A stretch of 6,020 nt of DNA from an uncultured Methylophaga sp. (GTDB taxonomy: Bacteria; Pseudomonadota; Gammaproteobacteria; Nitrosococcales; Methylophagaceae): positions 1-6,020 of the forward strand of contig CAMPHB010000094.1 of NCBI GenBank assembly GCA_946885755.1, given 5' to 3'. A model generated the notes under the pieces. That model ran no database searches. It had not been told where the DNA came from and saw nothing but the letters and a program-made list of their open reading frames with translations. Below, in pieces: positions 1 through 6,020 of the stretch. Numbering within the stretch: the first letter of the stretch is position 1; the number at the start of each line of letters is the position of its first letter. Both the position numbers and the translations under genes were made by a program.

Positions 1-642
1 GAGTACAATCGCTCGGTGCAGGGCTTTCTGGTCAGTCAGGTAGAGCGCATTATCAACACCAGCTGGGCAGATATTTTGCCACCGCCGTCAGCTGCCGGCA
101 GCAACCATTATATGACCGCCGTGACCCGGGTTGATGATGAATTGGTGCAGATCATTGATGTCGAAAAAGTCATGGCTGAAGTACTGGGCATGGATGATGT
201 GGTGTCAGCAGACTTAATTGCCCAGTTCAGCCGCCGTAATGCCACCAAGCAATTGCATGTGCTGGTCGCCGATGATTCCAGTGTCGCCCGTAATCAGATC
301 AACCGTACGCTGGCACAGATCGGCATTGAATGCACGCTGGTTAATAATGGCAAACAGGCGCTGGATTTATTGCAGGAATGGACGGATCAGGGCATTGATA
401 TCAATCAACATATCGCACTGCTTATTTCAGATATTGAAATGCCGGAAATGGATGGTTACACACTGACCAGTGCCATTAGGCAGATCCCGGCGCTCAATGG
501 CCTGAAAATCCTGTTACACACCTCAATGAGCGGTAATTTTAATAATGCGCTGGTCGAAAAAGTCGGCGCCGATAAATTTATTGCCAAATTCGCACCGGAT
601 GACTTGGCGGTTACCGTGCAGGAAATGCTCGACGTTAAATAA
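1..642 (+). CDS. cheV: Chemotaxis protein CheV (CheW-like + receiver domain), 5' truncated by window edge
   Basis: The reading frame is open from base 1, so the gene begins upstream; 213 residues are visible of a family usually around 300, and the GTG at 16 is an internal valine codon, not the start. The first ~65 residues are the end of a CheW-like domain, with the family's QGFLV...V..I and IIDVEKV blocks. A complete receiver domain follows: acidic pair in VADDSS (codons 271-276), phospho-acceptor Asp in SDIEMPEMDG (codon 430-432), conserved Thr of HTS (520-522) and conserved Lys of AKF (586-588). All residues needed for phosphorylation are present. CheV proteins act in the cytoplasm as CheW-like adaptors between chemoreceptors and CheA, with CheA phosphorylating the receiver domain to tune signalling. 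The TAA at 640-642 runs straight into a hairpin terminator, so cheV ends its transcription unit. It converges with the ABC operon and is probably unrelated to it. Any upstream chemotaxis partners lie outside the window. Confidence 0.95.
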   Translation, partial: EYNRSVQGFLVSQVERIINTSWADILPPPSAAGSNHYMTAVTRVDDELVQIIDVEKVMAEVLGMDDVVSADLIAQFSRRNATKQLHVLVADDSSVARNQINRTLAQIGIECTLVNNGKQALDLLQEWTDQGIDINQHIALLISDIEMPEMDGYTLTSAIRQIPALNGLKILLHTSMSGNFNNALVEKVGADKFIAKFAPDDLAVTVQEMLDVK

Positions 643-643
643 A

Positions 644-671
644 AAAGGCGCCTTTCGACGCCTTCATTTTT
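644..671. terminator. Bidirectional intrinsic terminator between convergent genes
   Basis: A perfect 6-bp inverted repeat, AAGGCG (645-650) and CGCCTT (659-664), encloses an 8-base loop. On the + strand it is followed after two bases by five Ts (667-671). On the - strand the stem is followed by a T run that is the complement of A641-A646. It therefore has the form of a rho-independent terminator in both directions, serving cheV (stop at 640-642) and the DUF4340 gene (stop at 670-672, reverse). The + strand T tract overlaps the last bases of the opposing gene's stop codon. The stem is short, so termination strength is uncertain. Confidence 0.75.
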
Positions 672-1791
672 ACTGCGGTAATAATGGTCCGCGGCCGCTG
701 GTATCAGCCGGCATCGGGATCTGCGACGCTCGTTCCGTCACCATATCTGCCTTAGCCCGCATCAGGTTGGTGCCGACAAAACCACCTACTCGGTAAGCCC
801 ATTTTGAGAACTGTTTATTAAGCTCTGCAATTTCCTGCTCAACGGCGGCGCGATCTTTCAGCACACCCAACTCGGCAATTTCTGCCGGTACATTATCAGT
901 TGCCGAACCATCGTACTCGGCGCGAAAAGTCGCGTAGTAGAAACCATCAATAAATGAGGTTTCTGAAATCACTTTCAGTCCGTCATAGGTCAAAAACTCG
1001 GCGGTGACCACTTCAGAATCGCCGCGGCTGAAATCTGCAATCGGGGTCACATCTTCCAGTCGCAGCTGATGCAGTGAACCAGCAATGTCGTAGCCCAGTT
1101 GCTGATATTTAAATATGGTTTTATCCAGATCTTCAGGCGTACCGAATTTGTCTTTTTTACCAAGATTAATCAGCGTTGCAGTGTCACCATTAGGCTGAAT
1201 AATATCCACTCTGGCAATACGCTCACGGGCAATATTAACGATTTCACCATTGATCCAGTTAAGCATCAGCGGGCTGATTTGCAGATAGCCTTCGGCAAGC
1301 CAGGTCTGATCTTCACCGCTGCGCCGCACATAGGTCTGACGAGGCCCGGTCTGAATAGTGACATCACGGGTTTCACCCAGAATAATGCCGGCTATCAGCT
1401 CATCCTCGTTAAACATTTTGATTTCCAATGCTTCACCGCTTTTATCAAGACCCAGCACTGAGTGCAATTCCGGCTCATCAGTTTTGGCTTCAAGAATTTT
1501 GGCATCGGCAACGTCAATCAGCATGCGTTTAACCAGATCAAAATCAGCGGGATAGCCGTAGTAATCTTTAACGACCCAATCCTCACCTTCACCACGAAGC
1601 AGGGTAAATTGACCATCTTCGCCATCAAAGACCAGTTTGTTAACGTCACTGAGCTGGGTGAACAGCTCCGGATATAACAAGGCGAAATCATCGGTATCAT
1701 CTTCGCTCTTATAAATGGTTACCAGCATCAAAAGCACCATTATCCCGGTCAGGATGGCGAGAATGGTCAGACTGTTTAATTTTTTTAGCAT
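670..1791 (-). CDS. DUF4340 domain-containing membrane-anchored protein
   Basis: This 373-residue protein is the last gene of the ABC operon. Residues ~9-27 form a single hydrophobic helix after a Lys-containing start (MLKKLNS), which suggests an uncleaved inner-membrane anchor with the rest in the periplasm. The body matches what I know of DUF4340: an early L..VNKL.F segment (47-56), KTDEPELHSVLGL (103-115), then a YVRR...TWLAEG block (154-168) leading to LNWINGEIVNIARERI (177-192). A Trp-Tyr segment, FSKWAYRVGG (328-337), precedes a Pro/Gly-rich tail that ends in LLPQ. No catalytic motif is visible. DUF4340 genes often sit directly after GldG-like genes in ABC-2 operons, so a structural or accessory role in the same envelope complex is the best inference. 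The start at 1791 is supported by ACAGG (1801-1805) nine bases upstream. It lies 45 bases after the GldG-like gene with no terminator between them. Confidence 0.88.
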   Translation of the reverse strand: MLKKLNSLTILAILTGIMVLLMLVTIYKSEDDTDDFALLYPELFTQLSDVNKLVFDGEDGQFTLLRGEGEDWVVKDYYGYPADFDLVKRMLIDVADAKILEAKTDEPELHSVLGLDKSGEALEIKMFNEDELIAGIILGETRDVTIQTGPRQTYVRRSGEDQTWLAEGYLQISPLMLNWINGEIVNIARERIARVDIIQPNGDTATLINLGKKDKFGTPEDLDKTIFKYQQLGYDIAGSLHQLRLEDVTPIADFSRGDSEVVTAEFLTYDGLKVISETSFIDGFYYATFRAEYDGSATDNVPAEIAELGVLKDRAAVEQEIAELNKQFSKWAYRVGGFVGTNLMRAKADMVTERASQIPMPADTSGRGPLLPQ

Positions 1792-1800
1792 CGGTTGAAA

Positions 1801-1805
1801 CCTGT
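1801..1805 (-). promoter_or_regulatory. Ribosome binding site of the DUF4340 gene
   Basis: ACAGG on the - strand lies nine bases before the ATG at 1791-1789. The match is modest but correctly placed. It is the only candidate in the 45-base gap after the GldG-like gene. Confidence 0.5.
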
Positions 1806-1836
1806 ATCTTGAAAAGACTTAAACACAGCTCGGCGC

Positions 1837-3741
1837 TCAGACCTTTAGCCGGCCTTTACTGCGCTTGCGAATCCGCAGCCAACCGGTAATCAGCGCCAGA
1901 ATCGCCACCAGAATCGGCACCGCGCCGATGTTGACGAATTTAACGGTGGTTTCCAGCACATCAATATCACGGCGCAGATTGCCTTTAACTTCGCGTAATT
2001 CCAGCTCCGTCTTATCGGCCAGCAACCGGGCTTCGTTGATTTCCTTTTGCTGCTCTGCGGTCAGAATAACTTCACCGCTGCCGGTACGTTCCACCTGCAT
2101 CCGGGCGATTTTTTGCTCGGTTTCCTGCAGCCTGCGTTCCAACTCACGCTCTTTGGCGCGGTAACGGCGTTCCGCTTCGCGCTCGATATCCTCAACCAGA
2201 GTGAACGGCCGTGAAAAACCCGAACGCGAACGCACACTGATAAGCCCTTCGGTGCCGGTCAGCTCTTCAACTGAGTTGAATATAAAGTCGAGGTTATTTG
2301 ACGTGTTAAACGCCAGATCTTCACCGTAAAAGTCCTGAATTTGCACCCAGAACCTATCATCCAGCATGTCGACATCGGCAACAGCAATCACATCAATTGG
2401 CTGCTCGGAAGCATCAACGTGATCCGGCATTTTTTGTAATTGGCCGCTGTTGTCGGGCGCGCCGTCGGGGAACACGGATTTAACATCGCCGGTGACCCGC
2501 ACCGCCATCGGATAGCTGATGGTACCCGCCTGATATTTGGTCAGCAGTGCCACCGGATCATTACGGAATTGCACCACCCGCTTATCCACCAGCATGGCTT
2601 CATCACTGGAAAAGATCAGCGGTGTAAATGTCGTGGTCGCACCATCGAGTTGTCTGAAATGACCACTGGTCGCCATGTTGATACGGCGTAATCTTTCCGT
2701 GATCCGCTGGTCATCACTGAGATTGCTTTCATCCAGTCCCAGCCACAACACATAGTCAATCGGTTCGCCATTGCCGAAATCAACCTTACGCGCCGCTTTG
2801 CGATCAGCCACCACATCTTTGCTATCACGCTCAAAACCCCAGGCTTTAAACAGTTCCGGCATATTGGAACTACGTACAGCTGTCATGGCTGCCATAGGAT
2901 TTTCCGGATCTTTTTCAGGGACATCGACTTCGGCAAACGGATCCACAAAGTTGATAAGTTTGCCGCCTTTGAGCACAAACTGTTCGATGGCGTACAGCGT
3001 TGCCTCGGTCAAATCTTTTGGATGCACCACCATCAGAACATCAATCGACGATGGGATACGGCGAATATCGGCCGGTAATGTAGCCACGTCATACATCATG
3101 CGCAGCTGCCGCATAATAGGCCACGGTTTGGCACCATCATCACTTTGAACTTCGCCTTTCAGCGGATCGTATTGTTCACCGTCAATTGGCAGTGAGCTGA
3201 GTACCCCCAGATTTTTACGATCCGCATCAGATAATTGATGCACCAGACGGGTCAGATCATATTCCAGCGTGTCTTCTTTTTCCGGCTGGAAGAATTTAAT
3301 CAGCTCAACACCATCCAACTGGTTGGTTCCGGCCAGACCGAAATACAGCGGATCTTCTTCACCATCAATCGGAATCGACTGCAAACCGTATTGTTCAGCA
3401 CGATGCTCATGGTTTGAATAAGGCTTAGGATCAATAATTTTCAGCCTGATCATGCCATTGGAAGCACGCTCATATTCCTGCAACAATTCCTGCACCCGCT
3501 GAGCATAACTTTTCAGTGAGGGCAATGCCTGCGCCACTTCTTCGGAGTAATACAAACGCAGCGTCAGCGGCTCCCTTAATTCAGACAGAATATTCAAAGT
3601 GCCGTCCGACAAGGTATACAGCTGATCCTGCGTTAAATCGACCCGCGCCGACTGCAGATTGTTATTGACCACGATAATAAATGACACAAACAGAATGATG
3701 GCCAGAATCAAGCCTGTTTTTGATAGCAGTTGTTTATTCAT
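1837..3741 (-). CDS. GldG-like ABC transporter auxiliary protein (ABC_transp_aux family)
   Basis: This 634-residue protein has one membrane helix near each end (about residues 8-27 and 602-623), and the C-terminal tail is very basic (RIRKRSKGRLKV). That topology leaves both ends in the cytoplasm and nearly 580 residues in the periplasm. After the first helix, the segment RVDLTQDQLYTLS (33-45) and the following LREPLTLRLYYSE (55-67) are typical of the GldG/ABC_transp_aux family. A Rossmann-like stretch follows around 233-268 (DVLMVVHPKDLTE, then GGKLINFVDPF). Near the end, SNNLDFIFNSVEELTG (481-496) and RSRSGFSRPF (504-513) are further family-like blocks. Residues ~516-552 and ~562-596 are rich in Glu/Arg/Lys with heptad-like spacing and read as coiled coil, split by a Gly-containing turn (TGSGE). 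No enzymatic residues are evident. It follows the permease gene by 14 bases and probably forms the periplasmic part of that transporter. The substrate is unknown. The start at 3741 is supported by AGGAG at 3753-3757. Confidence 0.9.
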   Translation of the reverse strand: MNKQLLSKTGLILAIILFVSFIIVVNNNLQSARVDLTQDQLYTLSDGTLNILSELREPLTLRLYYSEEVAQALPSLKSYAQRVQELLQEYERASNGMIRLKIIDPKPYSNHEHRAEQYGLQSIPIDGEEDPLYFGLAGTNQLDGVELIKFFQPEKEDTLEYDLTRLVHQLSDADRKNLGVLSSLPIDGEQYDPLKGEVQSDDGAKPWPIMRQLRMMYDVATLPADIRRIPSSIDVLMVVHPKDLTEATLYAIEQFVLKGGKLINFVDPFAEVDVPEKDPENPMAAMTAVRSSNMPELFKAWGFERDSKDVVADRKAARKVDFGNGEPIDYVLWLGLDESNLSDDQRITERLRRINMATSGHFRQLDGATTTFTPLIFSSDEAMLVDKRVVQFRNDPVALLTKYQAGTISYPMAVRVTGDVKSVFPDGAPDNSGQLQKMPDHVDASEQPIDVIAVADVDMLDDRFWVQIQDFYGEDLAFNTSNNLDFIFNSVEELTGTEGLISVRSRSGFSRPFTLVEDIEREAERRYRAKERELERRLQETEQKIARMQVERTGSGEVILTAEQQKEINEARLLADKTELELREVKGNLRRDIDVLETTVKFVNIGAVPILVAILALITGWLRIRKRSKGRLKV

Positions 3742-3752
3742 CTAGCTTGCTA

Positions 3753-3757
3753 CTCCT
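3753..3757 (-). promoter_or_regulatory. Ribosome binding site of the GldG-like gene, overlapping the permease stop
   Basis: AGGAG on the - strand begins inside the TAG stop codon of the permease gene (3758-3756) and lies 11 bases before the ATG at 3741-3739. The overlap suggests that ribosomes ending the permease can reinitiate on the next gene. Confidence 0.75.
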
Positions 3758-4496
3758 AGTCAGCCTTACGGGCATAAACGATCAGCGCATTGGCGAATAA
3801 CCAGATGGCGATCAAAGCCGCGAAATACAGCATGTCACGCATATCAATCACACCCTTGGAAATGGCGTCAAAATGCGTCAGGAAACTGAAAGAACTGATG
3901 GCATTCACCAGCGTTTGCGGTGCCCAGCTACTGAAGAAGTCGAGCACGATGCCAAAGCCTGACAAGACAAAAATCAGACTGACGATCAGGCTGATAACAA
4001 AGGCGATAACCTGATTTTTAGTGGTTGCCGAAATACAGGAACCAATCGCCAGAAAACCACCCGCCATCAGCAGACTGCCTAAAAAGCCGGTGAAAATCAC
4101 GCCGTTATCAGGATTACCCAGATAGTTAACCGTGATCCACAACGGGAAGTTCAGAATTAGCGCCAGACCGGTAAACGCCCAGGCTGCCAGAAATTTACCA
4201 ATGACGGCTTCAAACACTGAAATCGGCAGCGTCATCAGCAGTTCAATCGAGCCGCTTTTTCGCTCCTCAGCCCATAAGCGCATCGAAATCGCCGGGATCA
4301 GCAGGATATACAGCCATGGATGCATGGAAAAGAACGGATACAAATCCGCTTCGCCGCGGGCGAAAAAATTACCAACGTAAAAGGTTGAAAACCCCGCCAG
4401 CAACAAAAAGATAATGATAAAAACGTAAGCAACCGGCGTCGCAAAATAGCCATTGAACTCACGTTTCATGATGAACCAGATATTACGCATATTCAT
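3756..4496 (-). CDS. ABC-2 type transporter permease (GldF-like)
   Basis: This 246-residue, very hydrophobic protein has six predicted membrane helices at about 22-42, 58-75, 98-122, 132-158, 163-188 and 221-242. That is the standard fold of an ABC-2 permease, which works as a dimer with two ATPase subunits. The N-terminal WFIMKREFNGYFATPVAYVF (7-26) and the cytoplasmic segment RLWAEERKSGSIELLMTLP (73-91) are hallmarks of GldF/NosY-type permeases; the latter lies between helices 2 and 3, where the ATPase is contacted. The block FSFLTHFDAISKGVIDMRD (203-221) before the last helix is also typical. It sits two bases after the ATPase stop and just before the GldG-like gene, which marks it as the channel subunit. 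NosY is an alternative by fold, but no nos genes are nearby. Start at 4496 is chosen because GGGAG (4504-4508) is seven bases upstream; an in-frame ATG two codons later (4490) is a minor alternative. Confidence 0.93.
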   Translation of the reverse strand: MNMRNIWFIMKREFNGYFATPVAYVFIIIFLLLAGFSTFYVGNFFARGEADLYPFFSMHPWLYILLIPAISMRLWAEERKSGSIELLMTLPISVFEAVIGKFLAAWAFTGLALILNFPLWITVNYLGNPDNGVIFTGFLGSLLMAGGFLAIGSCISATTKNQVIAFVISLIVSLIFVLSGFGIVLDFFSSWAPQTLVNAISSFSFLTHFDAISKGVIDMRDMLYFAALIAIWLFANALIVYARKAD

Positions 4497-4498
4497 TA

Positions 4499-5446
4499 TC
4501 AGGCTCCCACAGAATTTTTGGTGGTAATGGCGCGGAAGACTTCATCAAGCCGGCCATTTTCAGCATATAGTGAAGCGATTTCCCAGCCCTGTTCGCGGAT
4601 TTTTTCCGACAGGCTGACGGTAATGTGCTGTGCATCTTTCGGGAAGACACGAATGCCATGACCATCGCTGAGTATTTCGGTTTCAGCGACAAAATCCAGC
4701 TCACCGACATATTTGGCCAGTGCGGTGTTATCGACGCTGTTTACCGTCAAGACCACCGCATTGTGATAACGCGACATGGCTTCAAGCTCAAACGGCGTAC
4801 CGTCGAACTCAACTTTACCGCGTGAAATCAATACATTGCGGGTACACAGGGCATGGACTTCTTCGAGAATATGGGTAGAAATGATGATGGCTTTGTCGTG
4901 CGCCATTTCGTTGATAAGGGTGCGTACTTCGTGTTTCTGGTTAGGATCGAGACCATCGGTTGGCTCATCCATAATCAGTACCGGCGGGTTGTGCAGTATG
5001 GCCTGCGCCAGACCAACGCGGCGTTTGTAACCTTTAGACAGTGTTTCAATCGGCTGAAACATAACTTCCATTACCCGGGCTTTTTCAGCCGCCGCAATCA
5101 CGGCGTCTTTTTTGGCTTTTCCGGAAAAACCACGGATATCGGCAATAAATCTCAAGAAGCTGTCCGGCGTCATATCGGCATAGGCTGGCGCACCTTCCGG
5201 CAGATAACCGATGCTGGCTTTAGCGGCTATCGGGTTTTCCAATACATTGTGACCACAGACCCTGACTGTACCTTCGGTGGGTGTCAAAAAGCCGGTGATC
5301 ATTTTCATTGTGGTGGATTTACCGGCACCGTTCGGTCCCAGAAAACCAAGCACTTCACCTTTTTTAACTGAGAAATTAATGCCGTCAACGGCTCTGATCT
5401 CGCCGAAATGCTTAGCCAGATCAACAATCTCGATTGCTAATGTCAT
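4499..5446 (-). CDS. ABC transporter ATP-binding protein (GldA-like)
   Basis: This 315-residue cytoplasmic ATPase is the first gene of the operon. All nucleotide-binding motifs are visible: Walker A GPNGAGKST (37-45), signature LSKGYKRRVGLAQA (136-149), Walker B VLIMDEP (156-162) with catalytic Glu161, D-loop GLDP (165-168) and switch His192 in STHILEEV. Phe14 is a plausible adenine-stacking residue. At the Q-loop the sequence is GYLPEGAPAY (80-89), with Glu84 where most ABC ATPases carry Gln. Together with LSKGY in place of LSGGQ, this variant is characteristic of the GldA/NosF-type branch and does not imply loss of activity. Residues ~225-310 form the extra C-terminal domain usual in this branch. 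It powers the permease encoded two bases downstream; direction is most likely export or mechanical work on envelope partners, by family analogy. Start 5446 is preferred because the motif spacing is normal for the family and GGGGA lies ten bases upstream. Confidence 0.95.
   Translation of the reverse strand: MTLAIEIVDLAKHFGEIRAVDGINFSVKKGEVLGFLGPNGAGKSTTMKMITGFLTPTEGTVRVCGHNVLENPIAAKASIGYLPEGAPAYADMTPDSFLRFIADIRGFSGKAKKDAVIAAAEKARVMEVMFQPIETLSKGYKRRVGLAQAILHNPPVLIMDEPTDGLDPNQKHEVRTLINEMAHDKAIIISTHILEEVHALCTRNVLISRGKVEFDGTPFELEAMSRYHNAVVLTVNSVDNTALAKYVGELDFVAETEILSDGHGIRVFPKDAQHITVSLSEKIREQGWEIASLYAENGRLDEVFRAITTKNSVGA
4504..4508 (-). promoter_or_regulatory. Ribosome binding site of the permease gene, inside the ATPase coding end
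   Basis: GGGAG on the - strand lies within the last codons of the ATPase gene, seven bases before the permease ATG (4496-4494). The ATPase TGA (4501-4499) falls between the two, which indicates coupled translation and matched synthesis of the two transporter subunits. Confidence 0.75.
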
Positions 5447-5450
5447 ACCT

Positions 5451-5467
5451 AAAGCGTCCCCCGCTTT
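5451..5467 (-). promoter_or_regulatory. Leader hairpin with the ATPase gene's ribosome binding site in its loop
   Basis: A perfect 6-bp inverted repeat (AAAGCG 5451-5456, CGCTTT 5462-5467) encloses a 5-base loop. On the - strand the loop reads GGGGA, the best Shine-Dalgarno candidate for the ATPase gene, ten bases before the ATG. The stem ends four bases before that ATG. The structure could modulate ribosome access. On the + strand the same element is followed by TTT (T tract 5465-5470) and resembles a weak terminator for antisense transcription out of the operon. The repeat is directly visible; both functions are inference. Confidence 0.45.
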
Positions 5468-5493
5468 TTTATAAGGTTTTTCGTAAACCGTCC

Positions 5494-5523
5494 ATTATTC
5501 AGACCCAACACAAGCGGCGTCAA
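5494..5523 (-). promoter_or_regulatory. Candidate sigma-70-type promoter of the ABC operon
   Basis: Reading the - strand, TTGACG (5523-5518) is followed after 18 bases by AATAAT (5499-5494). These match the -35 and -10 consensus at five and four of six positions. A start near 5487 would leave a leader of about 40 bases that contains the hairpin and ribosome binding site. An overlapping TTGACT lies five bases further upstream but has no -10 at suitable spacing. Confidence 0.35.
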
Positions 5524-5587
5524 GTCAATTCACTTATCGTCAATATTTGCATCCTGTATTTGTCTTCCTGACGACCTGCGCATAAGC

Positions 5588-5592
5588 TAGGT
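5588..5592 (+). promoter_or_regulatory. Ribosome binding site of the DUF2333 gene
   Basis: TAGGT lies five bases before the ATG at 5598. It favours this start over the in-frame ATG at 5622, whose upstream bases (AGAG followed by a pyrimidine-rich stretch) are a poorer match. Confidence 0.5.
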
Positions 5593-5597
5593 ACAAC

Positions 5598-6020
5598 ATG
5601 ACTTTTTTCAAGAGCCTGTTTATGACCTTTGCCAGCCAGTTTCAATCCCTGCGTCAACATTTTTCTGAGCTCAAGAACCGCATCACAGACCGGGCCACCC
5701 GCAGCCGGCTTGGTTTGTTTGTTGCCGTCATTATCGGTGTGATCCTCAGCATAATGTTGTTACTGATGCTCTGGTGGAGTCACACGCCTACCGCATTTTC
5801 TGTCAATGATGAGGCCCGCGCTCAGGCCGCGCTCAATCAGCAGGACATGGTCACCGGCTATACCAGCACCACCACCTTAATTCGATTGGCTGAAACACTG
5901 CTCGATAAACCCGGTGGCTATCTCAGCAACGATGTCACACCGCCGTCGGTGTGGATGGACAACATGCCAAACTGGGAGTTCGGTGTGCTGGTGCAAATTC
6001 GTGATTATTCGCGGGCGCTG
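5598..6020 (+). CDS. DUF2333 family membrane protein, 3' end beyond the window
   Basis: The frame opens at ATG 5598 and stays open to the last base, giving 141 residues of a family that I recall as a little over 300. A polar N-terminal stretch (1-37) with a basic run before the membrane is followed by a strong hydrophobic helix at about 38-60 (LGLFVAVIIGVILSIMLLLM). The rest seen is hydrophilic and probably periplasmic. Residues ~98-141 carry the highly conserved DUF2333 block: AETLLDKPGGYLSNDV, then PPSVWMDNMPNWEFG and VLVQIRDYSRAL. The function of the family is not established. The start is chosen because TAGG (5588-5591) lies six bases upstream; an in-frame ATG at 5622 is weaker. It is transcribed away from the ABC operon and shares its upstream region, which permits but does not prove common control. 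Confidence 0.9.
   Translation, partial: MTFFKSLFMTFASQFQSLRQHFSELKNRITDRATRSRLGLFVAVIIGVILSIMLLLMLWWSHTPTAFSVNDEARAQAALNQQDMVTGYTSTTTLIRLAETLLDKPGGYLSNDVTPPSVWMDNMPNWEFGVLVQIRDYSRAL

Larger units (their letters stand above)
5447..5597. other. Divergent intergenic region between the ABC operon and the DUF2333 gene
   Basis: This 151-base region separates the two divergently transcribed units and must hold both promoters unless one is internal. It is more A/T-rich in parts than the flanking genes. CGTCAA occurs twice, 20 bases apart (5518-5523 and 5538-5543), with AGTCAA (5523-5528) overlapping the first copy. For the + strand I see no convincing -35/-10 pair: TGTATT (5555-5560) is a possible -10 without a good -35. 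No tRNA, riboswitch fold or small ORF is evident. Confidence 0.6.

Noticed and set aside
16..18. GTG at 16 as the start of the first gene
   Set aside because: The frame is open to base 1 with CheV-like residues before it, and the domain would be cut in the middle. The gene continues upstream of the window.
1099..1461. 120-codon + strand open frame opposite the DUF4340 gene
   Set aside because: It is antisense to a gene with clear family motifs, has no ribosome site I can support and no recognisable domain.
1793..1802. GGTT/AACC inverted repeat between the GldG-like and DUF4340 genes
   Set aside because: The loop would have only two bases and the stem four, with no T tract, so it is not a credible terminator or regulatory hairpin.
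2771..3148. 125-codon + strand open frame opposite the GldG-like gene
   Set aside because: Its Ser/Arg/Thr-rich composition is typical of a shadow frame, and the opposite strand has a complete, family-consistent protein.
4853..5371. 172-codon + strand open frame opposite the ATPase gene
   Set aside because: It lies wholly antisense to a gene with every ABC ATPase motif intact. Its translation resembles no family and is rich in Phe, His and Gly, as expected from a reverse-frame shadow.
670..5446. Gliding motility (Gld) machinery or a NosFY copper/nitrous-oxide system
   Set aside because: Similarity is at family level only. No gliding, type IX secretion or nos genes are present, and the auxiliary proteins are not those of the nos cluster.
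5468..5474. TATAAA on the - strand as a -10 element for the ABC operon
   Set aside because: No acceptable -35 lies 16-18 bases upstream, and the resulting leader would start too close to the ATG and would cut into the hairpin region.

Overview
The window looks like ordinary chromosomal DNA of a free-living gammaproteobacterium, possibly an aquatic one. The reasons are moderate base composition, a CheV-type chemotaxis protein, a DUF2333 protein (a family I know mainly from Pseudomonas- and Alteromonas-like gammaproteobacteria) and tight operon packing. This taxonomic reading is inference. There is no rRNA, tRNA, insertion sequence, CRISPR array or other sign of recent transfer.

Layout. (1) Bases 1-642, + strand: the 3' two-thirds of a cheV gene, with the end of a CheW-like domain and a complete response-regulator receiver domain. 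(2) Bases 644-671: a short hairpin with a T tract on each strand, shared by two convergent genes. (3) Bases 5446 down to 670, - strand: a compact four-gene operon. In transcription order it encodes an ABC ATPase (4499-5446), an ABC-2 type six-helix permease (3756-4496), a GldG-like auxiliary membrane protein (1837-3741) and a DUF4340 membrane-anchored protein (670-1791). (4) Bases 5447-5597: a divergent intergenic region with a candidate promoter for the operon and a perfect 6-bp hairpin that holds the ATPase gene's Shine-Dalgarno sequence in its loop. (5) Bases 5598-6020, + strand: the first 141 codons of a DUF2333 gene that runs off the window.

How the genes fit together. ATPase and permease together make a minimal exporter-type ABC-2 transporter of the GldA/GldF (also NosF/NosY-like) kind. 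The GldG-like protein has a membrane anchor at each end, a large periplasmic part and a predicted coiled coil just before its second anchor. The DUF4340 protein has one N-terminal anchor and a periplasmic body. Gene spacing (2, 14 and 45 bases) and Shine-Dalgarno sites placed in or over the preceding stop region indicate one co-translated unit, most likely one envelope complex. Its substrate is unknown. The Gld names come from Bacteroidetes gliding motility, and nothing here supports gliding. This four-gene module is the most interesting content of the window. It belongs to recognisable families, but as far as I know it has no established function in this kind of organism.
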